64,000 nt of DNA from Chrysoporthe austroafricana (lineage: Eukaryota; Ascomycota; Sordariomycetes; Diaporthales; Cryphonectriaceae), in NCBI GenBank assembly GCA_001051155.2, contig JYIP02000010.1, positions 1,054,001 to 1,118,000 of the forward strand, given 5' to 3'. Under the pieces are notes generated by a model. The model was given only the letters and a program-made list of their open reading frames with translations, searched no databases and was not told the origin of the DNA. Shown piece by piece: positions 21,589 to 36,299 of the stretch (position 1 is its first letter; each line of letters starts with the position of its first letter). A program made the position numbers and the translations under genes.

Positions 21589-22025
21589 TATTATAAACGC
21601 TGCAGCAATCCTAAAATATACTATAGGATTAAAGGATTTATGCTAATAAAAGCAGTATTAAATACGGGCCTTAAATATTAGAATACGATTTACTAAGTAT
21701 TGCAAATATTTATAAGTTTTAGGCGATTATTAATAGTAGTATCCAATTAATACTTAGATTAATAACTGAAAAGCTATTACTGTCTATCTGATAGAGGTCT
21801 GGTTTTTATATATCCAATTTTTCAGTATGGGATTACTAGCTTATCGGGTAAGCTAGTAAGCCTGGCTTGCTGGCTTACTTGGTAATCCAATGATCCTTAT
21901 TTTATCTAATTGTAACCCTAGCTTACGTAAGCATTCGTTAAGTTTTTGCAATTAATCCTGAAATCCCGATGCCGGGCGGGTCGTTCCTGGTGCTATACCC
22001 TGGTTCTGCGCGTGGGTTTATAATA
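21589..22025 (-). repeat. element 1 5' LTR (437 bp)
   Basis: It starts TATTATAAACGCTGCAGC and ends GGGTTTATAATA. It is followed directly by the TACTT duplication and the resumed element 2 zinc knuckle. Confidence 0.9.
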
Positions 22026-22030
22026 TACTT

Positions 22031-25000
22031 GTTATAATTGCAGCAAGAAAAGCTATATTGCCCGTAATTGTTATTAAAAAAAGAAAAAGCGAGAATAGAA
22101 ATTAGTTCCGGAAAAAAAGGTTAATATCGTTTAATAATAAAAACTCAATTAGCTAAGCAATAATATCTTACCGGAATAAGCAACGGACTTTAATTATAGC
22201 AATATAAACTGGATAGCTTGCTATTAAAATTATTGCTTATTGCATTTCTTAGCAAAAGAAGATTTAAAATAGTTTTTACGCAAACTTAAAAGATAAAAAT
22301 AACTTGCTATAAGAAAAAAAAGCCCTCTTTATAATACGGCTATAAATAGCAGCAATTCAGACTATTTAAGTAACCCGCTAAATGCTAGGGAAATAAACTT
22401 AAGAAAGTTCTTTTTAGATTATTATTTCGAACGATAATAAAAAGCAATAATAAAAGAAAAAATCGGCGCTTAATAAATAGGAATGCTTACGCTTAGTATT
22501 ACGCTCGAAAAAGTATTGCTATAAGATAAGCAGCTAGATAATTTATTAATTCCTATATTCGAAAAAGAATTTATTACGGAAACAAAAGAGCTAAGTATTT
22601 AATATGCTAAATAACTTTGCCAAAAATGCAATAATTAAATAACCAAATATATAAAAGTTAAGTATTTTGTATACGAGCTTACGTTATAGAAACTCTTTCA
22701 AGGCATTTTATTCCAGAACGGTAAATATAGATTTCAAGAAAATAGAAAGATTAATTACTTATACTCTTATTACTATAAACTTGCCTGGATATATTATATT
22801 TACTATAATTGCCAGATATATTTTAGCAAGAAAGTTAAATATAATTGGTTTCCAATTAAAGAATAGAATTAATTAATCCAGCCTATTATAGAATCCCGAA
22901 ATAAATATAGAAAAATCTTGCATATTGAAAATAATAATGCTTATATCGGGCTACCCGATAATTATCCGTAGAAATGCGTTTAAAGAAGGATAATATGGAA
23001 ATAATGCTATATTATAGCATATTCTATTTATATACAAAATAAAGCCAGAAAATAATATAAATTGCAAAAAGCCGAAAAAGCAAAGCAATACGGCTAGAGC
23101 TAAATAAGAAAATTGGCAAGGCAAGTAGCGAAATAAGCTTAGAATATTCCAAAAAGGAAAGATTGCTTATAACGGAATAATAGCCGATCAGAATTATGAA
23201 ATCCTTATGCGCTATTATTAAGGAAAACGAGAAATATATTATTCTGAACGCATATATTAACGGGCAATAATATAGCGCGCTATTAAATAGCGGCGCATAA
23301 AGGAATTTTATTTTGCTAGAAATTATTAATAGGGAATAAATTCCTTAAATGCAAAAGAAAAATCCTTATAAATTTAATATTATAGAAAGAAAAGCAATTG
23401 TATATAATTTTAATATAATCGATATAGAAATTAATTATTTACTTATTTCGATTCAAAGCCTTATAATAAATACTACTTTCGATATTATAAATACGGTATA
23501 ATATAAATTGATTTTAAGAATATTTTAGCTTAAAAAATATAACTTTCGAATCAATTGGATTACTAGCTAGATTTTATAAGAATAAGCCGTATTTATTGAA
23601 ATAATTGCAATTAATAAAATAAGGAAAGTCTTAATTATTAAAAATAATATCGGGAATATGCGTTTAAATAGGCTTAAATATATTCTTAAAGCAAAAAGAA
23701 TTGCCAGAAAATCAGGAAAAGTTATAAATATCTCGAATTTATAAGTATAAATTAAAAACGGATTAAAATTCCAAGCGATTAGCAATTAATAAGAAACTGA
23801 TCCGGCATAAAGCGTTATAAAATTATATGGATTATGGAATTATAAAGAAATATAGCTTCCAGTACGATAATCTCAGAAAGATTACGGAAGAAAATTCGGC
23901 TTAATGAATAATAAGTATTTAAAACTATTAGAAATTAGGCTTTACAAACAGAAATAAGAAGCAAAAGAAGCAAAGTACGCTTAATAATACCTTTTATTCT
24001 TCCAAATCGCAAAAGATAAGGCAATACCGTTATTAGAACTTAAAAATATATTAAGAGAATATTACGAATTCAAAAAGCTATAATAAAGAAGATTCAATAT
24101 AAGCTTATTAAAATATAAGCCTTATAATTACGAGATTCTATTAAAGGAAAGGATTAAGCTATAATCCTATCCTATTTACAAGCTCGACCAGGTAAAGCTT
24201 AAAGCACTTAAGGAATATATTAATAAGAACTTAAGGAAAAGGCTATATATGAAAATCGCAATTATTCGCAAAATACCCGATCCTATTCGTATTTAAAAAG
24301 AATAGCAAACTACGATTTTATATAAATTATAAGCAGCTTAATAATATTATAATTAAGAATCGCTATTTATTACTATTAGCAAGCGAAATAAGAAATTGCT
24401 TAATAAGAACAAAATAGTTTATTATACTTAACCTTAAAGGAAAATATTATTATATCCGAATTAAAGAAGATAATATTTGGAAAATAGCTTTTAGGATTTA
24501 TTATAAATATTTCGAATATATAATTTTACTTTTTGGACTTATTAATACGCTTATATTTTTCCAAAAGATAATTAATAATATCTTTCGCAAATATTTGAAT
24601 ATTATTATTATTATTTACTTTAATAATATCCTTATTTTCTTTAAAGACTTTGAAATATATAAGCAATATATATAGCAAATATTTCGGATTTTGCAAGATA
24701 ATAAATTCCTTATTAAACCAAATAAATATTATTTCTATTAATAAAAAGTCAATTATTTCGGCTATATTATCGAGCTAAAAAAAATTAGCATATAAAAAGA
24801 TAAAGTTTAAGCAGTAAAAGAATAGCTTATATTAAAAAATATTAAAGATATTAAAGCTTTCTTTGGATATATTAACTTTATTAATAATTCATTCGAAATT
24901 ATAATAAGATCGCGCATTTTCTTACAGATTTTACGAAAAAAGATCGAAAATTCGAATAATTTTAAGAAATATAAGAAGCATTCGATAAAATCAAGAAACG

Positions 25001-25407
25001 AATTATATTAAAACTTATATTTTGCGAAATAAACTTAAGCAAGCCTTTTAAAATCAAAACCGATATATTAAACTATGCATTTAATAAATAATTAAAATAA
25101 CGAAACGATTAAAAATATTTCAGGATTATAAGCAATTTTTCAAAGAAATTAAACGGCTTAGAATTGAATTATAATACCTTAAATAAAGAATTAAGAGCGA
25201 TTATTAAAGCATTCGAAAAATAGCAATATTATTTAATCGGAATTAAATATTAAATTATAATATATTCCGACTATAAGAATTTAATAATATTTATAATAAT
25301 AAAAGTTTTAAATAAATAATAAATCAGATAGGCGGAATTCCTTTTATAATTCGATTTAAAAATTATTTATTGTAAAAGATTTAAGAATAGCAAAGCAAAT
25401 GCATTTA
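22031..25407 (+). pseudogene. element 2 zinc knuckle to RNase H, decayed
   Basis: It resumes the knuckle interrupted at 14230 (CYNCSKKGYI-type text in the other copies). A protease-like ILNAYINGQ.YSALLNSGA segment occurs near 23250-23300, RT near 24150-24880 with the active site altered to YFNN, and RNase H near 25030-25400. It is interrupted at 25407 by element 3 and resumes at 32760. Confidence 0.8.
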
Positions 25408-25819
25408 TATTATAAATACTATAGCAATCTGAAAGTATACCGTAATATTAAGAATTTATACTAGCAAGAGCGGTATTAAATATAAGCCTTAAATACCGAA
25501 AATACAGTTAACGAATATCGCAATATTCGTAAGTCTTGAGCGACTATCAATAATAGGATCCAATTAATACTTAAATTAATAATTAAAGAGCTATTTGCCG
25601 TATTTACTTAACGGGTAATAAGCGCATCCTTATATAACCAGCTTTTCAGTATAGATTTGCGGATCTGGAATAGATCCTTAGATCCTTTCTCTTTTACAAC
25701 TCTAACCTTAGGATTATATAATCTTTTCCGTATCGTTCTTAATCCGGATTGCGCCAGGTTTCCGTACCCTATTATAAAGTTATTTTACCTGTAACTTGCA
25801 TATTGAACAAGTTATAATA
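25408..25819 (-). repeat. element 3 3' LTR (412 bp)
   Basis: It begins TATTATAAATACTATAGC and ends AACAAGTTATAATA. It is the same length as its partner at 32343-32754. Confidence 0.88.
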
Positions 25820-25929
25820 TTATCTCCTTTTTATTAATCGTTATCCTAACGATTTTCCGTAAGTAATCTTTATTCGTCCTATCGTTTATTTATGCTTTCC
25901 TAATCGAGATATCGAATAGGGTTTCGAAA

Positions 25930-26480
25930 CCGAAATCTTCTAACTTATATCTTAATAAGAATAAGCAATGTAAATCCTTAATTTTTCGGATTATCCATTA
26001 CGCTATTATTATGCGTCCCTATTCTTATTGCGATTGCTTTAGCTTCGAATTATATGCGGTTTTTGAGAAAGACTTATCTCGTTATTTTAAGTATATCCAG
26101 TATAATTAGTCGAGCTGTAATATCCTGGAACTGACTAATGTTACGGAATTCTCTTTCGCATTTAATTAATTCCAGAAATTAGAAGACAAAATCGAAAGTT
26201 TGGAAGATAAGTTAATAAGGCTGCAAAAGCAGAAACGAATATAACGCAAGCGAATAGCTCGGGCTTTCCGTTATAGTTTGTCCAATCTTAAGGATTTGGA
26301 ACGGTTAGAGAGGGAAAAGGCTAAGGAAGAGCGTTATAAGGCCGAGATTGAGCGTTATGCTATAGAGCTTTTTGTTTCTGAAAGGCTTCTTCCCGAGAGT
26401 TTCGATTTTGAGAATGCTTTATAGCAATTTGGTACCGAAATCGATTAATCTGTTACCGTTTCGGAAATTAGGCCTGAAAA
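25930..26480 (+). pseudogene. element 3 antisense coiled-coil ORF
   Basis: This is in the same position and strand relation as in element 1. The clearest stretch (about 26170-26430) encodes a charged helix (EREKAKEERYKAEIERYAIE-type text) ending LLPESFDFENAL before a TAG, closely parallel to element 1's FPKNFDFEAAL. Confidence 0.6.
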
Positions 26481-26639
26481 CGTAACTAGTCTTTTTGGTA
26501 TTAATTATTTTTCCGGTTAATTAATAGGTTTTTCTGATTAGTCGTTCCTTTATTCCAATATTAAATGCTAATTAATAATAGCGTTTTATCGAAAAGGCTT
26601 TTATATTTTGGTAGCTATTCTTTCTTAGTATTTCTGGAA

Positions 26640-29600
26640 TGCTTGTTTTATATTAGCCAGGTTTTTAATTAGTTTTTAATTATTTTCGTTTAAGTAATAT
26701 CCTTTTTATTTAATTAAGTATTCTTTATAATTTATTAGTTTTCGATATTTAAGGATTCGTTTTATTTTGTATTCTGGTTTATTATTTTCTGCTTATATTA
26801 TATTATCTGTTTAAATAATTCTGGATATAAGTTCGAAAAGCGAAATATAGAAAACGGAATGGATTTTCATTTTATAGGGTAATGCAAATTCGAAATTAAT
26901 ATCCGATATTTTTTTCAGGATCCTAAATAGTTCAAGTTTCTTATAGTTTAATAAATAAAAAAGTCTAGTTATTTTGATATATTTTTTTCGTTAAACGAAA
27001 TAAACTTTATTTCTTTTTTATAAAATTAGTCTTTTAATTCTTTTAGAATTAGCATATTGGGTTATTCTTTCTTATATAAATTTTAATTCTTCTTGCAATT
27101 CTTTTTATATTTTCTTAATTTTTCTAATTCGTTTTTTTGCTATTTCCGTATTTGCTTTTAATAACTTATCGTAATAAGCTATCGGATTATAACCGTATAA
27201 TGTATAAAATAATAACTTTTTTATTATACTTATATTTGCGCTATTATATGCGAATTATATTAGTAGTAATAAATTAATCCAATTATTCTATTCGTAATTT
27301 ATATAATATTATAAGTATTGCTTAATAATTTAGTTTATCCGTTCTATTTATTTATTTGTTTATAAATAGAATGCTATAAATATTTTTTATTATATTCCGA
27401 ATAATTTTATAAGTAAAGTCCAAAAGTTCGATACGAATTTCTTATTTCTATCGGAAATAATTTCTTTAAGTATGCTATAGTTAGCTATAACCGTTTTCAA
27501 GAATATATATATAAAGTTTTCCGCTATACTGCTTTCTTTATAAAGGAAGAAATAAGCATATTTGCTTAATTTATAAACTACTATTAGGATATTATCGTAT
27601 TGCATTTTAGTTAAAGGTTTTCGTAAAAGAAATAGCTTAGTAATAAAGTCTTAGCTAATAGATTGCTAAATTATTTCTGAAATAAGAAGCAATTGGAATA
27701 GTCTATAGGGCTTATAGTATTCAATTTTATTTTTCTTGCAGCTATTGCATTCTTGCAAGATTTTTTCGATTCTTTGCTTAAAGCTCGGGAAATTCCAGTA
27801 TTTCTTAATTCTTTCGTATATAGCTCTAATTCCCTAATAGCCGTATATTAATGCATTATGCGTAATTCTGATATATTCGTTTTGTTTCTCGAATATTATA
27901 TTTTCTAATCTTTTTTCGTTATTAATAATTTTAATAATTATATCGAATTCTCTAATTTCGTTTACTAAATTGCTATTTTTATCTTATCGGAATATATTTT
28001 GAAATTCTAATAATTCCGTATTTTAGTAATCTGATTTTTTGTTAAATGCATTTGCTTTGCTATTTTCAAATCCTTTATAATAAGCGATCTTTAAATCAAA
28101 TTATAAAAGGAATTTTGCCTATTTAATTTATTATTTATTCAGGATTTTAATCATTATAAATATTATTAGGTTTTTATAATCAGAATGTATTATAATTTAA
28201 TATTTTATTCCGATTAAGTAATACTGCTATTTTTCGAATATTTTAATAATTGCTATTAGTTCTTTATCTAATATGCTATAATTAAATTCTGGTCTGTTTA
28301 ACTTTTTCGAAAAGTTGCTTATTATTCTGAAGCGTCTTTAATTGTTTCGTTAGCTTAGCTATTTGCTAAATGCATAATCTGATATATCGGTTTTAATTTC
28401 GAAAAGTTTCTCTAAGTCGGCTTTGCAAAGAATTAGTTCCGATATAACTTTCTTTTTAATTTTTTCGAAAACTTCTTATGCTTTAAAAGTTTATTCGAAC
28501 GTCTTATCTTTTTTTATAAAATCTATAAGAAAGTATGCGATTTTGCTATAATCCTGTATAAATTATTAATAGAAATTAATATATTCCAAGAATGCTTTAA
28601 TATCCTTAATATATTCTAATATAAGCTATTCTTTTATTGCTTGGATTTTATCTTTTTATATACTAATTCGCTTTAATTCGATAATATAGCTTAAGTAATT
28701 AATTTTCTATTAATAGAATTAATACTTACTTAATTCGATTAAGAATTTATTATTTTGGAATATTTAAAATACTTTCCGTATATCTTATTTATATATTTTA
28801 AGATTTTTAGAATAAATAAAAATATTATTAAAATAAACGATAATAATAGTATTCAGAAACTCGTAAAAAATATAATTAATTATTTCTTGGAAAGATGCAA
28901 GCGTATTTATAAATCCAAAAAGTATAATTATATATTCGAAATATCTATAGTATATTCTGAAAGCTATTTTCCAGATATTATTTTCTTTAATTCGGATATA
29001 ATAATATCTTTCTTTAAAATCGAATACGGTAAACCATTTTGCTTTTGCTAAACAATTTTTTATTTTATTTGCTAGAGGTAGCGGGTAACGGTTCTTGATT
29101 ATAATATTATTAAGTTATTAGTAATTTATATAGAATCGTAATTTACCGTTTTTTTTGAATATAAAGAGAATTGAATATTTTGCAAGTAATTGCGATTTCC
29201 GTATATAACTTTTTTTTAAGTTTTTATTAATATATTCTTTAAGAATTTCGAGTTTTGCTTAATCGAATTTATAAATAGAATAGGATTGCAGCCTTATCCT
29301 TTCTTTTAATAGAATTTTATAATCGTAAAGGCCGTATTTTGGTAAGCCGGTATTAAATCTCTTTTGCTATAATTTCTTGAATTCGTAATACTTTTTTGGT
29401 ACGTTTTTGAATTCTGGTAACGGTCCTTTTTCGTTTTCCGCAATCTGGAAGAATAAAAAGTACTGTTAAGCGTATTTTTCTTTTTTAGCTTCCTTTCTTT
29501 TCCTATATATTTTAATTTCCGGAAGTTTTAAGTATTTATTATTTATAAAGCCGAATTCCTTTCCGTAATCTTTTTATGCCCGTTATACTGGAAGCTGAAT

Positions 29601-30260
29601 TTCTTTATAGTTTTATAGTCTATATAGTTTCGTAATGCTTTGCATTAAGCTAGTTTCTTGCTATTTGCTAATCGCTTGGATTTTTGGTTTATCCTTAATT
29701 TGCATTTATAAGTTCGAAATATCCGTAATTTTTCTCTATTTATTAGCAAGTATTTCTGCTTTAAAGGTATATCTGAGCTTATTTGAATGCATACTTCTAA
29801 TACTATCTTTAATAATTAAGTCTTTCTTTATTGCATTAATTGCGATTCTTTTATTAAATACGGCTTATTCTTATAAAATTTAGCTAGTAATTTAATCGAT
29901 TCGAAAATTATGCTTTTTAAGCTAAAATATTCTTAAAATTAATTCGTATTATGCCGTATTTGTAATATTAAAAGTAATATTCGTTATAAAATTCTGGATT
30001 AAGATAAGTAAGTAATTAGTTTTTATATCGATTATTCTGAAATTATATACGATTGCTTTTCTTTCTATAATATTAAATTTATAGAGATCTTTTTTCTATA
30101 TCCAGAGAATTCGTTCTTTATTAATAATTTCTGGCAAAATGAAATTTCTTTATATGCTATTATCTAATAGTGCGCTATAATATTACCCATTAATATATGC
30201 GCTTAAAACGATATATTCTTCTTTATTTTTAATAATAGCATATAAGGATTTTGTAATCCT
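26640..30260 (-). pseudogene. element 3 pol remnant (protease to chromodomain)
   Basis: Integrase text is in the open piece 27605-27390 (KLSKYAYFFLYKESSIAENF, then SDRNKKFVSNFW). The chromodomain lies near 26830-26650, RT near 29300-28550 and a protease-like segment near 30180. All are broken by stops and AT-rich substitution. Confidence 0.8.
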
Positions 30261-31349
30261 AATCGGCTGCTATCTCTTTATAGGCGGTCTTTTCCTTTTG
30301 AATCGTTTTATACTTATCTTGCTACTTGCTTTGCCAATCTTCTTGCTTAGCTTTAAGCATACTGCTTTACTTTTTCGGCTTTTTGCAATCGATGCTATTC
30401 CTTAGCTTTATTTTGTATATAAATAGAATATGCCGATATATAGCATTATTCCTATATTATTCTTTTTTGAATGCATTTCTATAAATAATTATTAAGTAAT
30501 CTGATATAAGCATTGCTATATTCGATATACAAGATTTTCTTATATCTTTTTTGGAATTCTATAATAAGTTAGATTAATTAATTCTATTCCTTAATTGGAA
30601 ACCAATTATATTTAACTTTCTCGCTAAAATATACTTAGCAATTGTAATATATACAATATATCCAAGCAAGTTTATAATAATGAGAGTATAAATAATTAAT
30701 CTTTCCATTTTCCTAGGGCTTATATCCGCTATTTTGAAACGGGATGCTTTAAAGAAATTTTTTCAAAATAAGTCTGTATATAAGGTATTCGACTTTCATA
30801 TACTTGGATATCCAATTACGGTTCTTAAGATAATTCTATTTAGTATATCGAGTAATTAGTTTTTTTATTCTTTCGATAAATTCTTTTTCGAACGTTTGAG
30901 TTAGCAAGTTATCTAGTTATTTGTTTTATAGCATTATTTTATCGAGTATAGCATTAAGTAATAGTATTTATTTGCTAAGTTCTCTTTCTATTGCCTTTTT
31001 CTATTATCGGTCGAAATATATTTCTAAGAAGAATTTGCTCAAATCTTCTTTCTTAATATCTATCGGGTTGCTTAAGCAGTCCGAATTACTATCGTTTATA
31101 GCTATATTATAAAATAAGCTTTTTCTTCCTATAGCAATTTGCTATTATTTTTTAAGTTTGTATAAGAATTATCCTAAACTTTCTTTATCCGAAAAGTGCA
31201 ATAAGCAATAATCTTAATAGCAGGCTGCTTAGCTTATATTATTATAATTAGAATTCATTATTTATTCCGATTGGATATTATTGTTTAGCTAATTGGGTTT
31301 TTATTGCTAAGCAATATTAACTTATCTTTTCGGGATTAGCTTCTATTCT

Positions 31350-32342
31350 TGCTTTTTCTTTTCCTAATAGCAATTGCGGGCTATATATCCTTTCTTGCTA
31401 TAATTATAGCAAATAATCCTTTTGCACTATTCGCATATAAGGGCATTTAATTTTATAAATTCAGTATAAATCGTATTTAAATAAGCCGTATTATTCCGGT
31501 TGCTATACTAGAATTTGCATTTCCCAGAATTGGGTTAATACCGAAAAGTGCTATAATAGTTTTTTTATCGTTATCGTTTCCGTTCGTAAAGTCGATTATT
31601 AATACGGATAGCCTTATTAATAAATTCGCTAAGTTCTTTAAGCCGGTTTTCCTTATATAATTCGTTTTTAACTTTTTCTTTAAATCTTATATAATAAGCA
31701 TTTATAAAGAGTTCGTTCTCGTAATCTAAATAAGCAATAATTTGCTTAAATTTGGCCGTATAATTTGCTGCTAATCCTATTTGCCGAAATATTTCTAATT
31801 GCTATATCGTAATGCGTCGTTCGTTAAAGTTTCCGAAAGTCTTAATAAGGGCTTTTTCGAAATTGGAATAGTATTAAAAGATATATTTAGTTTTTTTAGA
31901 GCGAAACGCGTTATCGTTATCCAAATAATCGCGAAAGGTAAGCTTTTATTATTAGAAAGCTATCTTTTCGAATCAGTTTCTTGCGAAATCGATTTTATCG
32001 TAAATAATCTTGAACTGAATATTGTAATACTTGAAATAAGCTTTGAATTGGGTTAAGAAGGCTTAAAGGTTTTTACGAATACTTTTATAAAGTCCGGGCT
32101 TATTAAGCTTGAAAGCTTTGGCTTGCTGGAAGGCATTAAGGCGGAAAATTTCGTTTTTGACTTTTTCAAATTGCTAATATAAGGCTATATTTTGTTCCTG
32201 GAATTATTCGTTAATAAGGATAACCGGGTTTCTTTCTTAAAAAGCCTGGTTGCTAGAAAAAGATAAGGTTTAGAACGCTATCGTATTTCGGTATTATCCA
32301 AAGGGTATATACTAAACCGTTCTTAAATAAAAGTTATTAAAA
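31350..32342 (-). pseudogene. element 3 gag remnant
   Basis: This is homologous in order and sequence to the gag region of element 1, with the knuckle remnant near 31370-31430 (minus strand). There are numerous stops. Confidence 0.65.
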
Positions 32343-32754
32343 TATTATGAATATTATAATAATTTAAAAGTATACCGTAATATTAAGGATTTATACTAAT
32401 AAGAGCAGTATTAAATATAAGCTTTAAATACCGAAAATACAGTTAACGAATATCGCAATATTTGTAAGTTTTGAACGATTATTAATAGTAGGATTCAATT
32501 GATATTTAGATTGATAACTAAAGAGCTATTTGCCGTATTTACTTAATGAGTAGTAAGCGCGTCTTTATATAACCAGTTTTTCAATATGGATTTGCGGATC
32601 TGGAATAAATTTTCAGATCCTTTTTCTTTTACAACCCTAACCCTAGGATTATATAATCTTTTCCGTATTGTTCTTAGTTCGGGTTGCGCTAGGTTTCCGT
32701 ACTTTACTATAAGGTTGTTTTATTTGTAACTTGTATATTGAACGGGTTATAACA
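32343..32754 (-). repeat. element 3 5' LTR (412 bp)
   Basis: It starts TATTATGAATATTATAAT and ends GGGTTATAACA, retaining the intact TAACA end. The ATTTA duplication and element 2 integrase sequence follow. Confidence 0.88.
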
Positions 32755-32759
32755 ATTTA

Positions 32760-34315
32760 GCAAGCGATTAGATTACTAAAATACGGAATTCAAAGAGCTT
32801 TAAAATATCTTTCGGCAAGATAAAGATAATAACTTCGTAAACGAAGCTAGAAAACTTAATACGATTATTAGGATTATTAATAATGAAAAGAAATTAGAAA
32901 ATATAATTCTTGAAAAACAAAACAAATATATTAGAATTACGTATAGCGCATTAGCGTATAGCTATTAAGGAATTAGAGCTATATACGAAGAAATTAAGAG
33001 ATATTAGAATTTCTTAAGTTTAAAACGAAAGATCGAAAGAATCTTGCAAGAATATAATAGCTATAAGAAAAACAAGATCGAATATTACAAGCCTTATAAA
33101 CTGCTTTAACCGTTTCTTATTCCAGAAATAATTTGGCAATCTATTAGCTAGGATTTCATTATTAAACTATTGCTTTTACGAAAACCTTTAATTAAAATGC
33201 AATATAATAGCATTTTAATAATAATTTGCAAACTAAGCAAATATGCTTATTTCTTCTTTTATAAAGAAAGTAATACGGCAGAAGATTTCGCATATATATT
33301 TTTCAGAATAATTATAGCTAATTATAGCATGCTTAAAGAAATTATTTCCAATAGAAATAAGAAGTTTGTATCAAATTTCTGGATTTTACTTATAAAATTA
33401 TTCGGAATATAACAAAAGATATTTATAGCATTTTACTTATAAATAAATAAATAAATAAAACGAATAAATCAGATTATTAAATAATATTTACAATACTATA
33501 TAAATTACGAATAAAATAATTAAGTTAATTTGCTATTATTAATACAGTTTATATATAATAATATAAATACGAATATAATAAAAAAAATTATTATTCTATA
33601 TATTTTATAGCTATAACCCGATAGCTTATTATAACGAACTATTAAGGGCAAATATTAAAGCAGCAAAGAAATAAATTAGAAAGATCAAGAAAATTCAAAA
33701 AGAATTTCATGAAAAATTGAAATTTATATAAGAAAAAATAACGAAATATATTAATTCCAAAAAGATTAAAAGACTAATCTTATAAGAAAAGAATAAAGTT
33801 TATTTCGTTTAACAAAAAGAATATATTAAAACGATAAAACCCTTTTACTTATTAAATTATAAAAAACTTAGCTTATTTAAAATTTTAAAGAAAATCTTAA
33901 ATATTAATTTCAAATTTGCATTACTTTATAGAATAAGAATCCATTCGGTATTTCATATTTCGTTTTTCGAACCGATATTCAAATTAGTTAGAACGGATAA
34001 AACAATACAAATCGAAACCGATAAACTAAAATACGAAATTAAACGAATCTTCAAATACCGAAAACCGATTAAATATAGAAAATACTTAATCAAATAGAAA
34101 AGTTATTACTCGAGCGAAAATAGCTAGGAATTAATTAATAATCTAAATAATATATAATAAGCATTTAAGAATTACTAAAAGAAATAATTTATTAATTAGC
34201 TTAAAGAATAATTAGAATTAGAAAAACTAATTATAGTTTCGTATTTTGCAAATAAATTAATAGTAAACTAGTCGATTTCGGAATTAAATTGCTATAAAGC
34301 AATATTTAAATCGAA
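32760..34315 (+). pseudogene. element 2 integrase and chromodomain remnant
   Basis: It resumes after element 3. The open piece 33170-33412 carries integrase core text (ICKLSKYAYFFFYKESNTAE, then SNRNKKFVSNFW, where the Asp of SDR has become Asn). C-terminal integrase text (YRIRIHSVFHISFFEP type) lies near 33920-33980, and a chromodomain remnant near 34040-34130. Interrupted at 34315 by element 4. Confidence 0.8.
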
Positions 34316-34764
34316 TGTTATAATTTAATAAAAAACCGGGAATATACAAAAGGAAAAGAAAACTAGCTAAGCGCTTTATTCCAACCTTATTTAAAGAAAA
34401 CCCTATAACTGCTTACGTAACCCAGGGTTAAGGTTACGAAATAAAGGGGATTTGGGGATTTGTCTTAAATTTAGCAAACTTAAAGTTTAAAGATCTGGCT
34501 TAAATCTTACAAATTCTTATTAAAAAGCTAAATATATAAAAACAGAATATTTACTAAATAAATTACTATAGCTTTTCAGTCGTAAATTTAAGTATTACTT
34601 GGACCCTATTATACCTTTAAATAATAGCCTTATTGGCTTATAATTATTGCATTTTTTTTATTAATTGTATTTTCGGTATTTAAAGCTATATTTAATACCG
34701 TTCTTGCTAGCATAAACCTTTTAACTCTATAGTTTATTTTAGGATTGCTGCAGCATTTATAATA
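34316..34764 (+). repeat. element 4 5' LTR
   Basis: It begins TGTTATAATTTAATAAAA and ends GCATTTATAATA. The 5' half differs from element 2's LTR. It contains a short telomere-like GGGTTAAGGTTACG stretch shared with the 3' LTR. Confidence 0.87.
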
Positions 34765-35760
34765 TTTTTACGATTTTTATTTAAGAACGGTTTAATATAT
34801 ACCTTTTAAGCAATACTTGAAATACGATAACGCTTCAAATTCCGTCTTTTTCTAATAACCAAGCTTTTTAGGAAAAGGCTCAAGCTATCTTTACTAACGA
34901 ATAATTCTAGCAATCGAATTTGGCCTTATATTAATAACTTGAAAAAGTTAAGAACGAAGTTTTTCGCTTTAATGCTTTCTATTAAGCTAAAGCTTTCAAG
35001 CTTAATAAGCTTAAGCTTTATAAAAGTATTTAAAAAGATTTCCAGACCTTCTTAATATAATTCAAGGCTTATTTTAAGCATTATAATGCTTAGTTTAGGA
35101 CTATTTACGACAAAATCGATTTCGCGGGAAGCCGCTTTGAAAAGATAGCTCTTTAATAATAGGAATTAACTTTCCGTAATTACTTGGATAATAGCAAAAA
35201 TTTCCGTTCCGAAAATACTAAACGCATTTTCTAGCATTATGCTAATTTTGAAATAGCCTTTATTAAAACTTTTGAAAATCCGGATAAAAAACATATTGTA
35301 ATATAGCAATTAGAAGCATTTCGATAAACCGGTTTCGCTGCAAATTATATAGCTAAGTTCAAGCAAATTATCGCTTATTTGGATTACGAAAATAAACCTT
35401 TTATAGATACTTATTATACGGGATTTAAAGAAGAAATTAAGGACGAGCTTTATAAGGAAAACCGATCCGAAAAACTTAATAAGTTTATTAATAAAGCGGT
35501 CTATATTAATAACCGATTCTATAAATAGTGCTAATAACGGCAAAAGAACTATAATAATATTCCGAAATACTAATTCAATTTAAGAAAATACAAATTCTAG
35601 CAGAAAACTCGGAATAGTATAGCTTATTTAAATATAATATATATTAGATTTATAAAATTGGATACCTTTATACGAGAATAGCGCAAGGGAATTACTTGCT
35701 ATAATTGTAGCAAGAAAGGCTATATTGTATGCAATTGCTATTAAGATAAGAAAAAACGAG
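34765..35760 (+). pseudogene. element 4 gag remnant with zinc knuckle
   Basis: Gag text is followed by the knuckle near 35690-35750 (GITCYNCSKKGYIVCNCY), which keeps the Cys residues but has Tyr in place of the usual His. Stops are frequent. Confidence 0.72.
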
Positions 35761-36299
35761 ATTGGAAATTAATTCCGAAAAGATAAGTTAGCGTCGTATA
35801 GCGATAAAAACCTAATTAGCTAAATAATAATATCCTACCGGAATAAGTAGCAAACTTTAATTATAATAATATAAGCTAAATAGCTTGCTATTAGGATTAT
35901 TGCTTATTATATTTCTTAGCGAAAGAAGGTTTAAGATAGTTTTTATGCAAGCTTAAAGGACGAAAGCAACTTGCTATAAGAAGAAAGGGCTTTATTTATA
36001 ACGCGGCTATAAATAGCAGCAATTCGGATTATTTAAATAATTTCTTAGATAATAAAGAAGCAGATTTAGGAAAGTTTTCCTTAAAATCTTACTTTAAACG
36101 ATAATAAGACGTAATAGTAAAAAAAGAAATTAATACTTAGCAAACGGGAATATTTATATTAAGCGTTATGCTTGAAAAAGCGATATTGCAAAACAGATAG
36201 CTAAATAACCGACTAACTCTTATATTTAAGGAAGAACTTGATATAGAAATAGAGGAAACGATTACTAGATATATAAAACAAGAACGACCGAAATAAAAT

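Larger units (their letters stand above)
14231..22025 (-). mobile_element. gypsy element 1 (chromodomain Ty3/gypsy, minus strand), inserted in element 2 gag
   Basis: The left LTR (14231-14310 plus 14755-15116 around a solo LTR) and the right LTR (21589-22025) are both 437 bp after correction. The target duplication TACTT is at 14226-14230 and 22026-22030. The net length is about 7.35 kb. It keeps more GC than element 2, as expected of a younger copy. Confidence 0.9.
25408..32754 (-). mobile_element. gypsy element 3 (chromodomain Ty3/gypsy, minus strand), inserted in element 2 pol
   Basis: LTRs are 25408-25819 and 32343-32754, both 412 bp. The target duplication ATTTA is at 25403-25407 and 32755-32759. 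Total length is 7347 bp. The LTR middle differs from that of elements 1, 2 and 5 (a separate subfamily), but the TGTTATAA-type ends and internal gene order are the same. Confidence 0.9.
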